DNA of 64,000 nt from the NCBI GenBank assembly GCA_015680685.1, contig MNCI01037709.1, positions 428,334-492,333 of the forward strand. Reading direction: 5' to 3'. Source of the DNA: Gnetum montanum (lineage: Eukaryota; Streptophyta; Gnetopsida; Gnetales; Gnetaceae). The notes under the pieces were generated by a model, which was given only the letters and a program-made list of their open reading frames with translations, ran no database searches and was not told where the DNA came from. Shown here one piece after another: positions 11,980 through 24,819 of this stretch. Both the position numbers and the translations under genes were made by a program. Every line of letters starts with the position of its first letter. Within the stretch, counting starts at the first letter, position 1.

Positions 11980-12810
11980 TGATGAGTAGCAGGTATCCCC
12001 TATGCCCACCAATATGAATCACAAGCACATACTAGCGATATGGTTGAATTTTGTAGACTTAGTTCCTAAGTTCATCCATAGTCTTAGATGATGAGTCAAG
12101 GAAGTGTATGATCATTGTCTTTCTAACTCAAACTTGTGCTATTTGTATATATGGTTAAATTTGAGTTAAGGCTTATGACATTTATTTTGTTTGGTATTTT
12201 TCATATATTTTCTCCTAATAGCTAGATGAGTAAATGAAGGCTTGATAATTAACTATTCAACTAATTAGCTATTCTCATGACTAACTATCCTAACATAAGT
12301 AGCCATTCCCACTTAATGTACACATCTTGAACTCATATTATGCTACTGGGCTACCAAACAATGATTACTAGGTGTTACCAAATGGTTGCTACTAGGATTA
12401 CCAAGTGTAACACATTATTCTTGAAGTGGTCATACTTATGTATTTATGATTAAATGCATTCATTAATTAGGACTATGAAAGTAAGGTGCTTTGAAAGTAG
12501 AGTAAAAATAAGAAAGATTAAGCTAATCCAAGTGTTGTAATGAATTTTAAAAATCTCATCTTTATTGTTGTTCATACCAATGTGTTTAGGCACATGATGC
12601 TAGGATAAAGATTTGTACAATCTCTTAAATTCACACTATGGGCATTCAGAGAAAATCAAACTACAAGAGCTTCATTATGCTCTATACTTAAGGTTCCATA
12701 AATGTGGTTGATGTGCACATTTATATAGGCTTCACCTACGTCAGCATTGACAAGGATATGTCAACGGGCCCACATTGGCACATGCTTATTAACATAGCCT
12801 ATACATATGA
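11980..12810 (-). repeat. A1 5' LTR
   Basis: The minus-strand LTR ends ...CTCATCA next to the PBS. It aligns along its length with 15311-16186, 44386-45247 and 49382-50304. A TATA-like box (cctatataaat on the minus strand, about 12717-12728) and a U3 motif cluster (tcaacg/tgacg) precede it. The outer end, near 12810, is approximate. Confidence 0.75.
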
Positions 12811-12869
12811 TGACTCATTAATTAGCATTTAGGCTCAAGGTGATTACAAAATAACATTTCCCAAGGTTA

Positions 12870-13870
12870 TGAGGTAACTAAAATCATCAAGTTATTTAAG
12901 TCATTTTAATTATTTTTTCTATTAGTTACCATACTAATTGAAAATGGGGTGTTAGAAAAATTTCACAAATCACATCTTTAGCCTGCATGACAAATGAGCT
13001 CAACTTTGGAAGCTCACAAGTTTTCAAATAACTAAAATTAAAGATTTGATTTATAAGATATTGCAAATGCATTACAATATTTGAATTATCAGGTTTTAAA
13101 ATAGTCAAGAAATATTGATTTTGGAGGATAGTTCAATATAAAAGCATTACAAATTAATTGAAATTGATGAGAAGTAGTCTCAAAATCATGCATAAATTTA
13201 GGGACATTTTCCATAATGTCCTTGAAGATGTGAGGCTTTGGTTTACAACCATGATCAACAAAATTCATGTAAGTGGATCCTCCTCAAAGCAAGCTCCTAC
13301 CATACTGCCCTTGCATAACAACTTCTATAGATGTCTGTAGCCACCTTAGAAGTTAAATGTGGACCATGCCTTTATTTAAAACAACATACAATTACCTTGG
13401 TTAGGATCCTATAGTATACTATACAAAATCATTAGGCACATAATTACATGTAGCAATAAGATGAACAATGGGATGAGAAGGAATTTTAGAGATTAGAACA
13501 TGAGACCACCCTACCATGTCTGCAATAGGTTTTTTTATCAATTGTGATTAAGATGATCATCATACCTATCTATCCACATTTCAAACCAAGTCCATACCTT
13601 TGCCAATTACATCACATTGCATCATCTAAAATTACCATCATAGGACCACCACAACCATGTGAGGACATCACTACTTAACAAAAGAAAATAAGGAAGTAAT
13701 TTTGATTAATTAGTTGCTTAAATATTAAAATTTAAGAAATCTTGGACATTGGTTAGATGGATTCCTTCCAGCATGGGTAACATGTCTTTCTAGCCCCATA
13801 GCCAATGCTAATCCCATTAAAGGAGCATCTTCATGCATGGGTAACATTTATTTCTAGTGTGTTAGTGTAG
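12870..13870 (-). pseudogene. Family A leader fragment
   Basis: Non-coding. Blocks at 13265-13330 (gtggatcctcctc...caagctcc) and 13770-13860 (gggtaacatgtctttctagcccc) match the A1 leader at 9085-9130 and 9555-9620, and the A3 leader near 33470 and 33930. It is the remains of another family A copy into which, or beside which, A1 inserted. Confidence 0.5.
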
Positions 13871-14560
13871 GATTATGACCCTACTCTAGGATAGTTTAGA
13901 TAAATTATTTTAGGTGGCTACTGGTCTTTAGTTGCATCAAGACACAATTACCCCCAAATAGCTTTTGCTAGTTTAAATGAGCTAATTATGGCTAAATCTA
14001 TATTATTGATAATATAATTCAAAGAAAATGTTGTTTTTTCTGTAACTATTAGCTTCCTATTTTACTATTCCTCAACATAAAGATGCATATTAATAGCTTT
14101 TTACTCATTCAACTCTAAATTCTACATAGCTAAGATAGTGAATGAAAATTTTTTATAAAATAAGTCATTTTTTTCATTTGAGCTATTTACCCACAAACTT
14201 ATAAAAGCTAAATTTTGCAAAATTTATGCTAAACAAAGTAGGAATTTGATATCGAAAAATTATTCATAAAGCTCAAAATTGCATTAAAGATGACATCAAT
14301 TCTATGCTAAAATAATTTATAACTAACACTTATAGAAGCTACCACATTCAGTCATAATAATAAGAATAAGCTAAATCTTAGTGTTTTGAGAAAATAACTT
14401 ATTCTAAAACCTATCATTTACTTAAATGTAGCCATGCATAATTTATGTTAACAAGTAAAGAAAGATATTCAGTTCTAATGTAAACTAAGAAAAAACTAAA
14501 AGTGATAAGCTGAACTTATTTAGAATGCTATTAAGAAATATAGTCTTTACAAGCTTTTCC
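13870..14560. other. AT-rich stretch without recognised features
   Basis: No frame, repeat or LTR edge could be supported here on either strand. Confidence 0.5.
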
Positions 14561-15310
14561 AAAAAAATTATTCTTTTCTTATCCTCCTCTTTTCTTACAA
14601 ATATGCTCAAAGCTTCATGTAGTAGATTTTGGCAGTTACAAAAGTTATAAGATCATGACTTAATTAATTTCACATTTTCCTCATAGAGCTGTAAACCATT
14701 AGATAGTTCTGCAACTTCTCGATAAGCCTTCTTTATCTTCTAGAGCTATTCTATTGGTAACTACTGAGCTAATCTTCCATGATTGAGTAAAAATTTTATG
14801 ACATGATACAATGTAGTGGGAGCAATATTATCAAGCTTCTTTATAATTTTTGTTCTTCTACTTCAATGGCACCCAATTTGGATAATGGGTCAATTAGCTT
14901 ATTTAATGTAGCTCCTGTAGTTGAACAAATTTGTTCTAGCTCCAACTTCTTTTAGTTAACCTCTTTCATTAACCTTGAAACTGCCATCATTATATTGTTT
15001 AAAAAATATTTTTTGTATGGTGGATATGCTTTTCTACTTTTGTAGGCATTCTAATCAAATCCTGAGCTTTGTGATGAATTCTGACAAAAAATGGCTTGGG
15101 TTCTCTTAGCTTCTTCAATCTTAACTTGAGTTTCTTGCATGCATTCTTTATTATAACTAAGTTCAATAATCAACTCCTAAAAATTGTGTTGCAGCAAATA
15201 AGAGTGATCAGGAGCTTTTTGGCTTTTTCTAATTCAGAGCTCACAATAGTCAACTCTTCTTCTAATTGTGACATAGCCTACTTTTTATTTTCTAATAGTG
15301 ACTTAATTAT
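14560..15310 (-). pseudogene. Coiled-coil ORF fragment
   Basis: The minus strand near 15300-15170 reads a Glu/Lys/Leu-rich helix (MSQLEEELTIVSSELEKAKK) with a TAG just before it. Its composition is like the C-terminal half of family A ORF3, but direct alignment is weak. The A2 3' LTR abuts it at 15311. Confidence 0.4.
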
Positions 15311-16186
15311 TGATGAGCAATGGGTATTTCCTACACCCAACCATACAAATTATTAGTATGTATGTACAATCTAGTCAAATTCCGTGGACTTCTTTTGCAT
15401 AAGTGACCTATATCCTTAGATAGTAAAATGTGTGGCTACTTTGTTTTTGTCTTCCCAATTATCACTTGTGTTAGCTTTGTTTGTATGACTGAGCGTGATT
15501 AAGATGCAAGATATTTATTTTTATAATTTTTATTATTTTCTTTATTTGTAAAATAAATAAAGGAAGGGTTGAAATATTTAACTTTACTAATTAATAAACT
15601 AAACTATCCTAAACATGGAGCATTTGTTCTCACTTTTCATACACATCTTGAACGTATACTAACACTACTAGGTTACCATGTGTTTATTGCTGGGTGTACT
15701 AAGTATTCATTATTGGGAATACCAAGAGTTACTATATTATACTTGAAGTGGTTGTACTCATGCTACTTTTGAATTAGAATATTAGATGCTTAAGTACAAG
15801 GAAGTAAATTGCATTCAAAGTAAAATGCTAGAAATCAAACTTAAACTAATCCAAGTGCTGCAATGGAAAGAAAAAATCTCTATTTTATTATCATTCATGC
15901 AACTGTGTTCAGGTACATATTACACTTGAATAGAATTCCATACAATCAATTCAATCCATACTACAGGCACTCAGAGGAAAATTTTTGCTAAGTTCTATGG
16001 AAGAAGACTACAAGAGTTTAGCTATGGATTTGACTAATGGTACCATAAATGTGGTTGGTGTGCACTCTTATATAGGCTTTAGAAGGATTAGCATCAACAC
16101 ACATATGTGAATGCATCCTGAGATGCATCAATAGGGCTATGTTAATGGGCATGCATTGATGCAGTTGACTTATTAACACTTCATGA
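15311..16186 (-). repeat. A2 3' LTR
   Basis: The left edge TGATGAGCAATGGG is the inverse of the family A LTR end (tcatca). The right edge (tcatga, 16181-16186) is followed by a polypurine tract, which marks this as the 3' LTR of a minus-strand element. No PBS is found at the left edge, as expected. A TATA-like box (gcctatataag on the minus strand) lies near 16077. Confidence 0.8.
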
Positions 16187-16198
16187 TATCCCCATGAC
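16187..16198 (-). other. A2 polypurine tract
   Basis: Reads gtcatggggata on the minus strand, directly before the LTR. A6 has agtcatgggagta at the same place (55880-55890). Confidence 0.7.
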
Positions 16199-16429
16199 TA
16201 ACTAAAAACCCATCCTTGAGTGAATAAAATGGAACCAAGTTTCATACAAAATTTGGAAAAGTATGAAATTAACTCATTGAATCTAATAAACAAAAGAACT
16301 CTTGAGTGTCATTTTGTTTGAATATAGAATTGATGCAATTTACAAAGAATATGGACACTTAAACAAAAATTTATAGGTGCCTATTGGATGGATGGGGACA
16401 AAATGAATTCTTCATACCGTGCTTGATGT

Positions 16430-19004
16430 TGGAGGATCTTGTGGCATGGAGGATCCTTCATCACATTCCTACCCTTCTGGAGGCCTAGGCTATCCTGCTT
16501 TTATTTTTGAAAGTTGAAAGGCATTAATAAGTGTCTTCATCTTTTCTTTCTTACCTCATGGATCTTGTATGGTTTAGGATACTTCATCTAAATAAGCTAG
16601 CACTAGAATATCCCATAGGTACAATAGTGTAGGGAACATCTCTTTCATGTTGACAAACTAGGCTATGAATTATTTATGTTTGACGTCAAACATATAGACA
16701 AGGTCTTACAGCTCTTGGTAGTCACTTATTTCCCTAGCCAGGCTTTTAGTAACATATCTTTGATCAATGAATTTTCTTTTGTGAACCTTAAGCTTCACAT
16801 TGATCACTTCCAACTTCTATTTAGTCTCTTTGTGCAACTTGAACTTTGTTTCATAGAGGAGGTAAGAGCTAGCCACTTGATTTTCTAACTCTAATCTGGG
16901 CCTCTTTACTATCAGCATTGCCAAGTTTACATATCAAAGGTTAATGAGCTCCGTGTATTTAGTCATCTTTTCAATCTACAACTTCTTCATGTGGATCTTC
17001 TCTTGGTTGTATGCATTAAATCCATCAAAGATTGGTTGTCATACATTGCCTCTTTGTTGGAGTTGGAGAGTTTTATTCACCTTTACCTTAGCTAACTTGA
17101 TTTCATTTTCATTAACTTCCTTGAGCATCCTGACCTAGTCCCTATAGTCATTTTTAACTTGTTCATATTTTAGGACCTCATTCTTTTAGGTGTTAGCCTT
17201 AATTGTGGTCTTTTGGCGTAGGGAATGAACCTCCTTCATTAAAATATTCCTACTTTTTGTAGCCAACCTCCTCAAGTCTAGATTCACCTTGGCAAGCTAT
17301 TCCTATTATTGGTAAATGTAATCTACCATTTGATCTTGTTGGTTCTTAGCATTCCATAAGCAATGATTATCTTAGGTTAGTACAATATTTTCTTGCAAAC
17401 TTTATGGTGGTCATCATAGTGGAATTCACCATTACTTTTGATAGTAATGCATCGAAGATCATCATTTCCTTAGAATTTTTAGCCTCCTAATATTTATGCT
17501 GAAACTATTGGAAACCTTCATCTATAGTAAGTCCTAGCTTGAGAATGGTAGGATTTGATAAGTGGGCTCCAAGTTCTATAATCTCAATGTTCAACCATTG
17601 ATTGCTAATGAAGGTCTCTTTGAGTTTTATGTTTGCAATCAAGAGGTTTCTCCTTATCTTTAGTAGTTGTGATGAGGTAGTTGATATGTCTTTTGGAATA
17701 TCAAAGATCTCTAGAATTGGTTGCCCAACTTCCACCAGTCACTTTGATACTTCTTCCTATTGGAATGCACTCATCCTTTCACTCCCTACTCCTCCTGATG
17801 CTTGTACATCTTCCATGGTAGAAACATCAAGAACAGATGTAGTAGGAGCACTTAGAGCTTCTCTAATATGGTCTACCACCACCTCTACTACTTTCTCTTG
17901 ATCCTTATGTAGGATAAGTAGAAAAATAACTTCTTTAGTTTCTTCTAGCATTACAGAGAAGGCTACTACATTCCCAAAAATTTTTAGAGAACGCTTGTCC
18001 ATGTATGAACATAGTGACTCCTTTGGCACTAGGATTGGAGCAAATGGATGCTTGGTTTCTTTATGAGGAGAACAATGGTGTCATCTCATTGTCTAGCCAA
18101 TTGATGGTTCTAGTGACCTCATTGAGATGCCTCATGGATGGTATGTACATCAAAGATTCTCCACCATCTCTAAAGGCTTGTTGTTATTGTAATTATTGCT
18201 TTCTAAGTTTTCTTAGATGCTCTACAATTGTCAAAATTTTAGGTATTATCTCTAGTGCTACAAGTGGTGGTGGTGGTTGCTCCTTCTCTTGAAGCTTGGT
18301 AGGCACTTTGTCTTTCATCATTTCCTACCATGATGTGGCAGGAGCTTTACGAACCACATCATTAGAGTAGTGGGCTATTACTCCCCTTTTACAAAGGTTT
18401 TTAATGAGACATGGAAAGGGATATGTCTTCCTATCCTTCTCATTCTTCTTAAAATGCTTTTCTATCTCAAGGAATATTAGTTGCAATAGGTTTAATGAAA
18501 ATTTTCTACGTAAAGCCATATATGTATTGGTGGAAAAAGCCATTATCTTACTTGGAATTACCATTAGATTAAGGTGATAGGCCAAAATATTGAAATATGC
18601 TCACTTCACCTTAGTGAGGATACCATACTCCTTATGGTCCATTCCATAGCACAACTGAATCCACTCTTTCTTGGCTTTTGGATCTACTTTAGTGGATATC
18701 TTTGCTAGCTTTGTCCTAATGTTGGGTAACTTGAGGGCCTCTACAATTGCTTCAACCATGTAGAAGATGGTAATGTATTTAATTTTAATAGTGGGATTCC
18801 CTTGTTGGTTGTTCCAAAAGAGTTAAGTTCTCCCATGTACAATTCCCCAAATTTTGAGAGAATGGGCCATAGCGGAGACTTTTAGAGTTATGTTATAACC
18901 TCTTTTGGTGCAAGCTTCAGAAATGATCTAAAATTCAGCTCCTAAAGGATGGAGCTCTAAATTTTCTTTGTATGGACCTTTTCTAAGCAAGCCTCTATAA
19001 GCAT
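16430..19004 (-). pseudogene. A2 ORF3, 5' end cut off
   Basis: The minus-strand frame keeps the conserved segment FPCLIKNLCKRGVIAHYSND (within 18330-18430) and the long charged coiled-coil half (about 18000-16500). It aligns with A3 from 19004 (equal to about 32400) downward, and with A6 on the plus strand. About the first 85 codons, the intron and the promoter are missing, because copia element C starts at 19005. Broken by many stops and shifts. Function unknown; by position after pol it could be an env-like or accessory ORF of an Athila-type element. Confidence 0.7.
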
Positions 19005-20050
19005 TGTTGATCTTTTAGTATGCTAAAACCTTAAGAAAAATGGAGAACAAAGCATGTTTGTTATGGATGATGTGTTTATATGACATGAAAAAGAATTTCA
19101 TATAAGGACTAAGGACACAAGGAAAATGAGATCTACAATAAATTGATAAAGTGAAGATCTAATGAGCCAACATGAGAATATGAATAAGCATGGACTAAAA
19201 CCAAAGACTATAAACCAAATGAAGATGCTTCAAGAATTGGAAAGAAGCCAAATTAAAAAGAGAAAGCTTTAGGAACTAGAGTTCAAAATTTGAAGAGAGA
19301 TCTCTAAGAAATAGTAGATGTCTTTGTTAAGAAGAAAAATCATAGGAAAAAACCTCTAAGAAAAAGTAGATGTTTGCATCTAAAAGAAGATTCCTTTATA
19401 GAGATGTCCCACTTCAGAATAAGACATCTCTCAAGAATTGAGGCAGATCTAAGGTAGATGTCCCAAGTTCAAAGGAGATGTTTACACTAGCCATTGCATG
19501 AATTTCAAGGCATTTTTGAAAACTCTGAAGCTATAAAAAGACATCAAAGTTTTGAGAATTATGCAAGTGTTGTCAACATCAAAGTAATCATTATCATATC
19601 TTGATTACTCTTGTCCTTCATTGTTACATCATTTGCTTGGTTGTATGTTGAATTGAGCGTCAATGATAAGGACTTATAATTGTAGTTACATTCTTTTCTT
19701 ATATCACTTATTTTTTCTTGTTTCCCTACAGGGATTTATGTGCTTCTTTCAAGAAGACATCCATATTGAGCTTGTTAGGATCCTATGAGATTGAGTGTTT
19801 TTGTAGTGCCAAAACACTACTAAGTGAAGTTCAATTTTATAAAGGTTGTGAGATCATCTAAACCACATTTTGAGCTTGTTGGGATCTTACATGGTTGAGA
19901 AATTTCATAGTGATTAAAATTTTTGTAGTGGAGCTCAAATATTGTAAAGGTTGTGGTGTCCTCTAAACCACATTTTGAAAGAAACAAAGTTCGGAGGTTT
20001 GACTTCAAGTTGGAGAACTTATTCAACATCCATTCTAAGTTCTCAATTAT
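19005..20050 (+). repeat. Element C 5' LTR
   Basis: Starts TGTTGATCTTTTAG, matching TATTGACCTTTTGG at 30120, and the two align for about 350 bases. A TATA box ctataaaaag lies at 19531-19540. A diverged direct repeat (gttgtgagatc/gtggtgtcc + ctaaaccacattttga) occurs at about 19842-19876 and 19948-19980. The end is placed before the PBS, within a few bases. Confidence 0.75.
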
Positions 20051-20054
20051 TAAG

Positions 20055-20066
20055 TCGTATCAGAGC
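20055..20066 (+). other. Element C primer-binding site
   Basis: tcgtatcagagc, one mismatch from TGGTATCAGAGC, the initiator tRNA-Met site typical of plant copia elements. Confidence 0.85.
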
Positions 20067-20107
20067 CTAATAATCGTATGCTTGTCATTAACATTCAAGA
20101 GTAAACC

Positions 20108-21162
20108 ATGAATGGAACATCCTACACCAAGCCACTAATGTTTGACAAGTTTGATTTTGCTTATTAGAAGGCAAGAATGCAAGGATTCCTTTAGCTAATG
20201 GATTTTGAGGTATGGGAGTCCATCATCAAAGGTTACACACCACCTCTTAATAGTGCAACAAAGGGCATCAAATCATGAACCAAGTGGACATCAAAAGAAA
20301 GAGATAAGTTTGTGTATGATTCCAAAGAAAGAAAATTTTATATTGTGCATTAAATAAGGTTGAATTTAATACAATATTTGGTTTTAGAACTACTAAGGAA
20401 ATTTTGGAAACCTTAGAAGCTATTTATGAAGGCACATTCATAGTCAAGTAATCTAAACTTTTGGTCTTACAAAGTAAGTATGAAAAACTCAAAATGAGAG
20501 AAGGTGGAAAGATAAAAGATTATTTCTCTAGGACTAATGATCTAGTAGTAGCAATTAGGGGTAGAGGTAAGGACTTAGTTGAAAGTGATGTAATAATAAA
20601 AATGATTTGAACACTCCAACCAGAATTTAGACCTAAGGTAACTACTATGGAAGAGATTAGAGATTTGTTGGTTCTAAAATTTGAAGAACTCCAAAGTGCT
20701 CTTATTATTTATGAAATGAATATCATAAGTAAAGAAGCAATAAAAGAAAAGCCCATTGCCTTAAAGTCAACATCCAAAGAAAAGGAACTTGCTGAGCAAG
20801 ATGTAAGTAGTGAAGAGAAAATAGCTCTTCTTTCAAGAAGAGTTCAACGACTTCTTATAAGAAAGGGAAGAAGTCTCAATCAATCGAGCCCCAACCAATC
20901 CAACTCTAAAGATAAGTATAAAGGTAAAAATTTGTGAAATTCTAATATTTATGCTTTTTCAATAGAATGTTGGATATGTGAAGGAAGAGGCCATGTGACC
21001 TTAGAATGTCCTAGCAATGACAAGTTGCAATGAAAAGAGAGGACTGACATGGATATGTAAAAGACCAACTTCTACACCAATTGAGATGATGATGACCAAA
21101 GTGAAGAAGCAATGGATAACTCCACAAAGGATTCTTGGCTTATTTTCATGGCACTTAAAAAT
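20108..21162 (+). pseudogene. Copia gag with zinc knuckle
   Basis: The start MNGTSYTKPLMFDKFDFAY fits the usual copia gag opening. The UBN2-type gag core follows (YEKLKMREGGKIKDYFSR, then PEFRPKVTTMEEIRDL). The knuckle at about 20970-21012 is CWICEGRGHVTLEC, a complete C-x2-C-x4-H-x4-C. A few stops (TAG, TAA, TGA) and at least one shift near 20345. Gag would package the RNA. The frame continues into MALKNE at 21145-21162, where the L element inserted, and resumes at 27758. Confidence 0.85.
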
Positions 21163-21167
21163 GAAAA

Positions 21168-21846
21168 TGTTGGCACATTTTGGCCATTTCATGGAACAGG
21201 TGGACTTATTTGCAAATGGATGGGCTTATGTTGAGTATTTTTAGGCAGGATGTGCTCAGAGTTCTTAAAATTGCTTATTTGAGCCTTGGAAGTTTGAACA
21301 ATTCGTAGTTATTGAATTTGGGATAGCTTTATTGTGAAGTTTTTAATCGTGTAATTTTACCTTGTTTAAATATTTAAAGTCTTAACACAAATATGCTTTC
21401 TTTTCTTTCTATTTCCATTGAATCTTGCTCTATTTCTAGTTTTCTTGTGGAACTATCTCTTTCTCTGGGGAAAATTAGAAGTAGATTCATGGAGTTTTTC
21501 TCAAATGCTTTTGCAAAACTTTATTTGTTACAAGTAGGTATTATAAGGACCGTGTAGACTACGCAATTGAACAAAATAGGAACTCTCAACAACTCACAGT
21601 ACTTGGCAAAGTTGGCTGAACCTCTTTAAGATAAGTCATTTGTAGTTTACACACAATGCAATCATTTCATATTTCACAACCACACACCACAACAGCACAC
21701 ACACATGCTCACATTAACTATTGAGTTTATTTGGAGGTATTTGGGCCTTGGTGTTGCTAGAGACCAGCAAGCACCTAAATTCTATTCAAGGACACTCGTT
21801 GGCGGTCGCGTCCCAAATGGTCGCCAATCCCAAATGGTCGCCAATA
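21168..21846 (+). repeat. L element 5' LTR, internally deleted (L2)
   Basis: The first 103 bases match 24220-24321 and the rest matches about 27195-27757, so roughly 2.87 kb of LTR interior, including cargo and the U3 promoter, is missing. The joint is near 21268, at a short shared AAATT-type sequence. Downstream, the PBS region reads ttttggcactagaaggaggg (from 21851); I cannot assign its tRNA. The last LTR part holds a small duplication of cccaaatggtcgccaat. Confidence 0.85.
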
Positions 21847-21969
21847 GTTCTTTTGGCACTAGAAGGAGGGCTGAAATTCAGCCTCTAGGTTCATAAGCCT
21901 TATAATTTTAGCACATCAATAGTTCTTTATTACTATAAGGCTTAAGAAATTAGATACTATTTTCAGTTC

Positions 21970-23961
21970 ATGACCAAGAAGATTGATAGTTTGGAAAATT
22001 TAACAGTTTCAAAAGATATTCTAGATTCTAAGATTGATTCTTCATCAGAAGAAGAACAAAAGAAAGTTTTTGAATTGGGAACAAATAGTGGAGTGAAAAA
22101 TAGAAGATCAAGAAGATCACCCATTATATTTGGTTTATCGATTTATAAGAGAAGATCTAGAAAGTCTAAGANNNNNNNNNNNNNNNNNNNNNNNNNNNNN
22201 NNNNNNNNNNNNNNNNNNNNNNNNNNNNNNNNNNNNNNNNNNNNNNNNNNNNNNNNNNNNNNNNNNNNNNNNNNNNNNNNNNNNNNNNNNNNNNNNNNNN
22301 NNNNNNNNNNNNNNNNNNNNNNNNNNNNNNNNNNNNNNNNNNNNNNNNNNNNNNCAAACTTAACTACACTAAATGACTACTTTAGTGAAGCTATACAATT
22401 AGAAAAACAGTTGAACTTGAATCTTGAAGAAAAAATTGCAATTCAAAAAAGAGAAGAAGGAGTTATGATTCCTATGCAAGATTTTGCTCAATTTAAAGCT
22501 TTATTAGGTCCATATCATGTTAAGATAGAGTAAGAACATGAAAGAGTAGAATCTGGAAAAGGATAATTAATGAGAGATATGTCTAACAAAATAGTGAAGC
22601 TTGAAAAATATTTGGTAGGAGTTAATATCAAGGAAGAAAGGAAAAATAGAAAGCATAAATATCAAGACACTAAGTTAGTAGAAGATGAGGATGAAAGTGA
22701 CCTTATTATGTCCAACTTTCTTGATATTGAATCTGATAATGAGTTATCTAGTGTTCATTATGCAAGTAAATCTTCTAGCAATGGATCTAGCGATACTTCT
22801 TCTCTATCAAGTTCTGAAGAAGATATGTCTTTAGATGAGGAATGCAATAATAATGAGGAAAATGGATATAGTCTCTAATCAAAAGAAAGATTAACTACTT
22901 CTAGACCCCTAAATGTTATTACTGATCCATCTACTAAGAGAAAAGCTTTTGAGCCAAGTAGAAGAGATAAGAATAAAGGTAAAGACAATCAAGTAGAGAA
23001 AAACACTCAAAATTAGTCTTTTAATAAATGGATAAAGAGACCAAGCTTTATTGGTGATGGAGAGTATGATTTGATTGAAGACCTTAAACATGTCAAGGCA
23101 AATATTAGCTTTTATCAGTTGCTTCAAATAGGAGATCAACAAAGAGAAACTTTAGAGTTCATTAAAGGTAAAAGGAGAGTTAGAGAATTAGAGTTAAGTT
23201 ATGTGTCTAATAATGATGAGAAATTAAAGACCTCTTATGATAAGGAAGCTCCTCCTTTTCTTTTGACAATGAAATTAAAGGATAAATACTTACATAATTG
23301 TTTGATTGATTCTGGATCTATGTCCACCATAATGCCATTGTCTATATGTAAGAAACTTGGTTTGATTCCTAAAAAATCAAATAAAAAGATTGTTCAAGTG
23401 GATAAAAGTAGAGTGAATAAGGTGGGTCAGTTACCAAATGTTCTATTGGAAATTGCTTCTGAACCCCGCGTCAGAAGTAGAGTAACTATTCAAGTGGCAG
23501 ATATACCAAATTTGCATAGTCTTTTATTGAGTAGAAGTTGGAGCAAGAATTTCTTAGGTTACATATCAATAGATTATTCTCACATGTGGCTACCTTGGAA
23601 AGGAGAACCAAATTAGATATACATCTATAGTGAACCTTTGATGATTGATAACATTACTTCAAATGGAAAAAGTAAAATGGTTGGAAAAGGAGGTGTTGAA
23701 AAAAAAATTGTACACTTCAAGAAAATTGTAGTTTTGAGAAAGAACCAATCAATGAAGATTCATGGGAAGAAGCCTTTGAGCCCCAAGAAGAATAAGAAGG
23801 ACCCAATTGGAAAGAAAATAAGAATTCATCTGAGAAAGAAGATGAAAGGATTGCTAAAGAAAAAGCTTAAGAAGATCAAGTTGAAACCTCCATCAAGCCA
23901 AAAAATAATAGAAAAGCATTCATCACTTCAGAGATTTCTTATGAGAAGGTTAAAGATATGA
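21970..23961 (+). pseudogene. Gag-protease frame of L element
   Basis: One reading frame runs about 2 kb from ATG 21970 with only five or six stops (22531, 22564, 22876, about 23015, 23614). The N-terminal half is gag-like and acidic (SSEEEQKK, then EDEDESD and a Ser-rich run). The block DLIEDLKHVKANISFYQLL (about 23070) is the conserved stretch before protease in plant gypsy elements. The aspartic protease (about 23230-23610) has LIDSGSMSTIMPL, with the DSG triad, and LLLSRSW. After 23700 a poly-A run shifts the likely true frame: the main frame becomes Lys-rich while another reads FEKEPINEDSWEEAF. No RT follows. Confidence 0.85.
22172..22354. other. Assembly gap (183 N) inside gag
   Basis: 183 is a multiple of three and the flanking frame agrees, so the size estimate may be right. 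The hidden part is gag. Confidence 0.99.
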
Positions 23962-24205
23962 GGATTCCTACCAGAGTAATCCTTAACATTCTCTTTCCAT
24001 CTCAAGAATAGTCCATGAACAAAGGACTTGTTAGTGTACAGTTTATTTGTTTCCTAGGAATGAGGTTTTTATACCACCAAACCTTATGTTTGATGGGAAT
24101 TTTCCTCCAAAAAGATTTATCTTTTCAACTGTAAAAAGTTCAATAAAAGCTTCAAGTACAGTTCAGTTCTAAAATGGGGCTTGCATAAATTTCTTTAAGC
24201 CTTTT

Positions 24206-24219
24206 AAAGCGGGTAGAAA
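24206..24219 (+). other. L element polypurine tract
   Basis: aaagcgggtagaaa directly before the 3' LTR start at 24220. Confidence 0.65.
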
Positions 24220-24429
24220 TGTTGTCACATTTTGGCCATTTCATGGAACACGTGGACTTATCTGCAAATGGATGGACTTATGTTGAGTATTTTTAGGCAG
24301 GATGTGCTCAGAGTTCTTGAAAATAGTAGACTTGTCATCAAATATTATATGGATTTGGTGAAAGGACTGAAGGGTGCAGAATGCTAGAAAAAGAAGTGAT
24401 CAAAGTACATGATGGTATGCTTGAGACAG

Positions 24430-24780
24430 CTAGAAGAGTATTTTCAAAATTTATTCAATGATGATCAGCTTGACAATAAGGAGATTCTTGGCAAGGGAAT
24501 TTTGTTTGTACAGAGTGAAGAAAATATGTACTCTTCATTCGAAAATGAAGAACGTAGAACTTTGTTCAAATAAAATGCTTCTGAATCAAGCCTAAAGATA
24601 GAAGTGATGGAAGAACCTTCAAATCTAAACAAAGGAAGAATAATTGCTGGTGCTAATGAAGCTAGAAAATTAGAATCCTTACCGTCTACAATCGCCAAGG
24701 CTTACATGCATAGCAAATCATCGGTAGCACTAAAAATTCCTGTTGGCAACAATCATCAGTAGAGGCTCTCTTGGAATTGG
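24430..24780 (+). pseudogene. Unidentified coding fragment inside L3 LTR
   Basis: One frame of about 115 codons with good coding character and only two stops (TAA near 24569, TAG near 24761). Recognisable short pieces are EILGKGILFVQSEENMYSSF and PSTIAKAYMHSKSSVALKIP. It is unlike any gag or pol here. It is probably a captured plant gene fragment, but I cannot name the family with confidence. It lies in the same place in the LTR as the kinase fragment of L4. Confidence 0.5.
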
Positions 24781-24819
24781 AGGTAGAGAAAAATTGCTAA
24801 ATCAACTGGTCTAAAATAG

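Larger units (their letters stand above)
7125..12810 (-). mobile_element. Family A copy A1: pol-deleted gypsy element
   Basis: Read on the minus strand: LTR (12810 to 11980), tRNA-Asp-type PBS, gag start at 11806, gag remnant to about 9940, then directly the leader, internal promoter, intron and third ORF (8315 to 7125). Compared with A3, everything from the gag C-terminus through integrase is missing, with the joint near 9935-9945. No 3' LTR is present, because the element stops where the X LTR begins. It is a non-autonomous deletion derivative. Confidence 0.75.
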
